Below are positions 15,501 to 21,500 of a stretch of DNA of 51,067 nt, one piece after another. The DNA comes from Oxalobacteraceae bacterium. GTDB lineage: Bacteria; Pseudomonadota; Gammaproteobacteria; Burkholderiales; Burkholderiaceae_D. Numbering within the stretch: position 1 is the first letter of the stretch; every line of letters begins with the position of its first letter. The translations under genes were made by a program, and so were the position numbers. The notes beneath the pieces are model-generated. The model did no database searches. It was not told the DNA's origin and was given only the letters and a program-made list of their open reading frames with translations. Location of the stretch: assembly GCA_023259175.1 (NCBI GenBank), contig JAHFQV010000018.1, positions 1 to 51,067 on the forward strand. The letters run 5' to 3'.

Positions 15501-18500
15501 GACCTACTTGGTCGTAGAAATATCGGGTGATTTTTTGATGACCGTCGGCGATACCATTGCCCAGTGTATCGAGCGAATTCCATGCAATCTCTTGCGTTAC
15601 TAGGCCTCGGAAGTCATATACATAGTCGGTGCGTTTTGTTTGTTCTTTATTTGCACTTTGCTCCACCCATTGGCTAAGCACTTGCTCAACTGGAGACCCA
15701 CTCGCTGAATAACTGCTAGCCAAATAGTCGATCGTACTGGTGCGATTTCCATGCACATCATAACGATATTCAAGCACATGCCCATTTTGGGCAATACTAA
15801 AACGCAGGTGATTGTCCGTACTGTAGGCGTTGTAAGTCGTGAGAGAAGTATTGTAGGTATCTCGCGATTCAAAAAGTAACTCATTACGCGAGCCATAAGT
15901 TCTACGAATCTGATTGCCAAGTGGATCGCTGACTAAAGTTTGATTCCCATAACTATCATACTCAAAACGTGTCGTATTTCCGAGCGCATCAGTTTTTGTG
16001 ACGACATTTCCTTGCGCGTCATAGGTGTAGGAGAAGCTATTCGCAATTCCATTCACACTAGGTCCAACTAGACTAATGATTCGTCCAAACGGATCGGTGG
16101 AATAGCGAGTTTCATTCCCCAACGAATCGCGCACCACGCGATCAGAACCCAAAATATGCGGCGGCACATAGCTCAAATGAAGTGGCAAATTATGAAGCTT
16201 TACCCCAACAGTTAAACTGGGGTTTCCAAGTACACTCTTAAATACTGAAATCGCTTCATCGCTATGCACGCCATACAATGTTTCTGCAATCGATGCCCAC
16301 GTGTCATCTGGTTTAACGAGATAGAATTCGGGAACTTTGATTTTTGAAATTATATCTAGGTGAGAAGGTAAATCCCTCAATCTTAGGCCATCTGTTAGGC
16401 TCACGTTGGGGTACTGCGCCTGCAATAAACTGGCCGCATCATTGCTATTGACACCGTACAAACGATTTGCGATTGAGCGCCAAGTATCGTCCCCACGGAC
16501 AGTGTAATACTCCGGAACTTCAACTTCTTTAAGCGCTTCGAAACTTATTGTTTCTGGAAGGTATTCCAATTTACTGTTATCGATCAATGATACGAAGCTC
16601 AGTTGACTTTTCAGAGCCTGAACGACCCTCGAAGAACCATCGCCATACAAATCTCTGGTCACGTAGTCCCATACGTAATCATCAAGATGACGATAATTAG
16701 ACAAAGACGTGAGCTCTGTGCTTTTTGCATACGCTAGCGTTTCTGGCATATCTGAGAGTTCCATACCCTCTTGCAACCAAACATCGTGCATGCGTGCTTG
16801 AAGCGCTTTACCAGCATTACTTTCGCTATACATTTCGTTTGCGATACTGCCCCAAGTATCACCGGCTTTTACTGTATAAGTAGACGTCAAAATTCGATTC
16901 GCGTTTCGCTTGCTATTTAACTGAACCGGAAAATCTCTCAGCTTCGTACCGGCGTTTAAACTCACATCATGCATTTGAAACCGAAGTTCTTCGACTAGTT
17001 CGGCATCATTCGATCCATAGAGTGAGATGGCAATAGACTCCCATGTATCGCCATTTTGCACTTCGTAGTTAATCAAAACCGAGGAACGTGCAAGAATATG
17101 TCCATCTGCGCTAAGACTAGCCGATCCCCCCCCCAAATAAGCTGCCAAATTGGAGATCGACATGAGTTGATTCGGGGCGGACATTTTCGCCATCAACGAA
17201 GAACTCACTTCATCGCCAGAATTTAACATTGAAAAGCTTGCGATACTTTCCGGCCCGAGATGAACCCGATAAAACGGAGTCACTTGAATCTCATGTGCCA
17301 CAGAATATGCCAATTGTTCTGGGATGCCTTCTAGAGGAAGTCCCTCCGTCAATTCAATATAATTGAGCGTCGAACGAAGACTATCGATGGCTTCTATATC
17401 GCGTGTACCATAAAGAGTTAAAGTAATGCTCTCCCATGTATCTCCAGCTTTAACAAGGTAATACGCTGGCACTGCTATTGTGACTGAGGTGGAATAAGTC
17501 AATTTCTCAGGTAGGCCTAGGAGTTTTTGACCTGGCACCAAGACCACATCTTGCATGACAATTTGTAAGGCACTGGCGGCTTCACTGTCTGAAGTATTGT
17601 AAAGAGCGACTGCAATGCTCGACCATGTATCGCCCACATTGATTGTGTAGTAAGGCGCTACTACATTCGTCACACTGGTGTTGTAAGTAAGTTGGGTTGG
17701 AAAATCGCTTAATTTATTGCCCGCAATTAGGGCGACATCATGTAATTCAAGTCGCAATTGATCGCTAGCTTCCGCATCATTCGTGTGATACAACGCATTG
17801 GCGATACTAGACCAAGTATCCTCCGCCTTAATAATGTAAAAGGCGGGAACAGTAACCGCTGCGCTTGTACTGTAATTCAGTTGGCTCGGGAAATGACTAA
17901 GTTCCATGCCTTCTGCGAGAACAACATCCCCCATTTCCAGGCGCAATTTATCCGCTGCTTGGGTATTGGATGTGCCATACAGTTCGAAAGCAAGACTGAC
18001 CCAAGTATCATCCGTTTTAATTTTATAGTAGGCTGGAACAGTGACGACTACACTCTTACTGTAGTTTAGCTGCGAGGGAAATCCGGTGATTTTACTACCC
18101 ACAGCCAAGACCTGATCCTGCATCTCGATACGCAATTTCGCGACCGCCTCTGCATCTGTCACCTGATAAACTGCCAATGCAATACTAGCCCAAGTATCCT
18201 CGGCTTTTATCGTGTAATAAGCTGGAACAGCGATGATCGCGCTAGTGCTGTAATTTAACTGCGCGGGAAGATTTGAGAGCTTGCCTCCTATCGTCAAATT
18301 CACATCATTCATGGCATGACGTAAGCTATCTGCTGCTTCTACATCAGTCGTCAGATAAAGCGCAGCGGCTATACTGCCCCAGGTGTCGTCAGTTTTAATC
18401 GTGTAATAAGGCGGAACAGTGATAGTCGCGCTGGTGCTGTAATTTAACTGCGCGGGAAAATTTGTAAGCTTGCTTCCGGTCGTTAAGTTCGCATCGTTCA

Positions 18501-21500
18501 TTTCCTGACGAAGCTTATCTGCTGCGTCAGTGTCGTTCGTCTTATAAAGTGCAAATGTAATGCTGGCCCAAGTGTCTCCGGTTTTAATGGTGTAATAAGC
18601 CGGAACAGTGATAGTGGCACTGGTGTCGTAATTTAATTGCGCAGGGAAACTGGTCAGTTTGCTACCGGTCGAGAGACTCACATCGTTCATTACTTGACGT
18701 AATTTGTCCGCTGCCTCAGGGTCTGTCGTCTTATAAAGTGTAGTGGCAATGCTGGCCCAAGTATCGCCTGATTTAATGGTGTAATAAGCCGGAACAGTGA
18801 TAGTGGCACTGGTGTCGTAATTTATTTGCGAGGGGAGATTGGTAAGTTTGCTGCCAGCTGAGAGACTCACGTCGTTCATTACTTGACGTAATTTGTCCGC
18901 TGCCTCGATGTCTGTTGTTTTATAAAGCGCCGCTGCAATACTAGCCCAAGTATCACCCACTTTAATGGTATAAAAAGGCGGCACGGAAATTGTCGCACTG
19001 GTGTTGTAATTCAATTGTGCGGGAAAATTTGTAAGCTTACTGCCTGAAGTCAGAACCACATCATTCATTAGCAAACGTAGTTTTTCCGCTGCCTCTAAGC
19101 TCGTGGTTTGGTAAAGAGAACTGCTGATTGCCCCCCAAGAATCACCAACCTTGACCGTATAGTAAGCGGGAACCGTAGCGGAATAATTCAAGGAAACCGG
19201 TACGTGGATTTTCCCTCCCACCAAAGGCAAATCAGGTGCTGAAAGTGATGCCTGCAATGCCTTATCTGCTTCGGATGTACCATACAATTTCAAAGCAATA
19301 TCAGCCCAAGTTTCACCCGCTGCTATTAAATAATATGCTGGTACAGTTCCAACATAATTCAACTGATTGGCAAAATTAAGCAGTTTATCGCCTGCAACCA
19401 AAGCTTGGTTGTGCATAGCATCTTGTAATGCGGCAGCCGCCTCAGAAGTTCCGTAAAGCACACTGGCGATTTGCCCCCATGTATCGCCCACTTGAACAAG
19501 ATAATAGGGAGCGACACTTGCTACGTAATTTAAATTCGTAGGCAAACTGAGTTTTGCACCTACGGCCGGGGCACTTGCCCCGCCCATTTGAGCCTGTAGC
19601 GCACTTGATGCTTCACTTGTACCATACAGTTCAGTCGCCAAACTAGTCCATGTATCACCTGCTTTTACCAGATAATAAGCCGGCACGGTTAGCTGATAAG
19701 GCTGCGTCGCCGAAAGATTATTCAGTGAGCTCCCTGCAAGCAAGGGAGGATTACCTAAAGCATCTTTTAAGGCTATCGCAGCGTTCGCAGTACCGTAGAG
19801 TGCTGTCGCTATACTTGCCCAAGTATCGCCTGACTGAATTTTATAAAATGGCGGGACGTTAACGTCAAAAGTAAGCGCCACCGGAAGAGAAAGTTTTGCG
19901 CCTATGACTGGACTAGGAGCACCTCCCATTTGTTTCTGGAGTTCGCTTCCGGCATCAGACGTACCGTATAGATTAGCTGCGATCGTATTCCAAGTATCGC
20001 CGCTCTTCACCAAATAAAATGGAGGAACGGATTTAACATAGCTAAGCGAACTTGGGAAACTCTTTAGCTTGACACCTGCGGTCAAAGTAGGATTGGACAT
20101 CGCCGACTGCAAACTACTGGCAGCATCACTGGTTCCATAAAGTTTTGTAGCAAGCGATGCCCACGTGTCTCCGCTTTGAACTACATATTGCGGCGCAACG
20201 TTCACAATGAAACTCAGATTTGCAGGCAAATTTAGTTTCGAACCAAGCACGGGAACCGCGGCCCCGCCCATTTGATTTTGCAGTTCAGCAGCGGCATTTG
20301 CAGTGCCATACAAAGACGTCGCCATGCTTACCCAAGTATCGCCACTCTTAACTAGGTAATAGGCTGGAACCGTTTGAGTCGTTGTATAGTTTAGCGAGGC
20401 TGGGAAATTTGACAGTCGGTTACCCACTATCAGAGCGGGATTACCCAAACTAGTCTGTAACGCGGATGCCACGTTTGCGGAACCATAAACAGCCGTGGCT
20501 ATTGAAGCCCAGGTCGCATTGCTTGGGATTGTGTAGTAGGGCGTTACATCCGCATTAAAATGCCCACTAAAAACGCTATCGATGGTCTCAGATCCATTTT
20601 TTTGTAACCACAAGACATTCGTATTACCCGAAGCGTCAATCGCGACAGACGGAATCATCGTCGCTGTAATTGCGTTATTATTCGCTACACCCACATCGTC
20701 AATTGCCGTAGCCGATACCTGCCAGGCATTTCCGCTAAATCGATTAAGGTAGAGATTGTTGCGTGTGCCATCCGTCTGCACAAAAGCGACACTTGCTTGT
20801 CCAGCGTCATTAATACTTACACTCGGTGAGTTCGCCTTACCCGCAATATTTTCAATGCCTTCTGGTGAGGACCCCACCCAAACACCCGCTACAGAGCGCC
20901 GCGCAAACACGCTTCCAGACTGTATCCACGAAACGATTGCATTACCGTTACCACTGACACTCAAAGCTGGAACGCCGCTCGCGGTCGTACTTAGCGTTGT
21001 CGATGCGGCCCAAGAATTTGAGCTTGCAGCGTAAGAGCGTGCAAATAAAGAGGTTCCCTGCAGCCATACCGCGAGACCATTTCCATTTCCGTCAAATGCC
21101 AACTTAAACGAAGTTACCGCAGTTGTGGTGTTTTCCAGTGCCGTCGCGGTTGGATTTGACCAAGAATTAGTCGCCGCTGTGTAACGTGCAGAGAATAAGC
21201 TATCGACGGTTTCAGCGCCATTCTTTTGCAACCATAAAACGCTTGCATTTCCACTCGCATCCATCGCCAACTGTGGAACCATCGTCGCGCTTAGTGCATT
21301 ATTATTGGCTGTTCCTTTATCATCGATATTGCTTGCCACAACAGACCAGCTCGTTCCGTTATAAACATTCGCCAGTAGATTCAGGCGAGTTCCATCGGTT
21401 TGACTAAAGGCTACCACCGCACGACCACTATCGTTGATTGTGCCGTAGGGGCGAGCCGCCGCACCTGTAGCATTTTCCAGCAATGGAATTGTCGTCGCCC

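Noticed and set aside
16200-20550. Regular 171-189 nt DNA repeats that might suggest a CRISPR or satellite
   Set aside because: The repeats are codon-phased LysM domains in an open frame, and the period is far too long for CRISPR.
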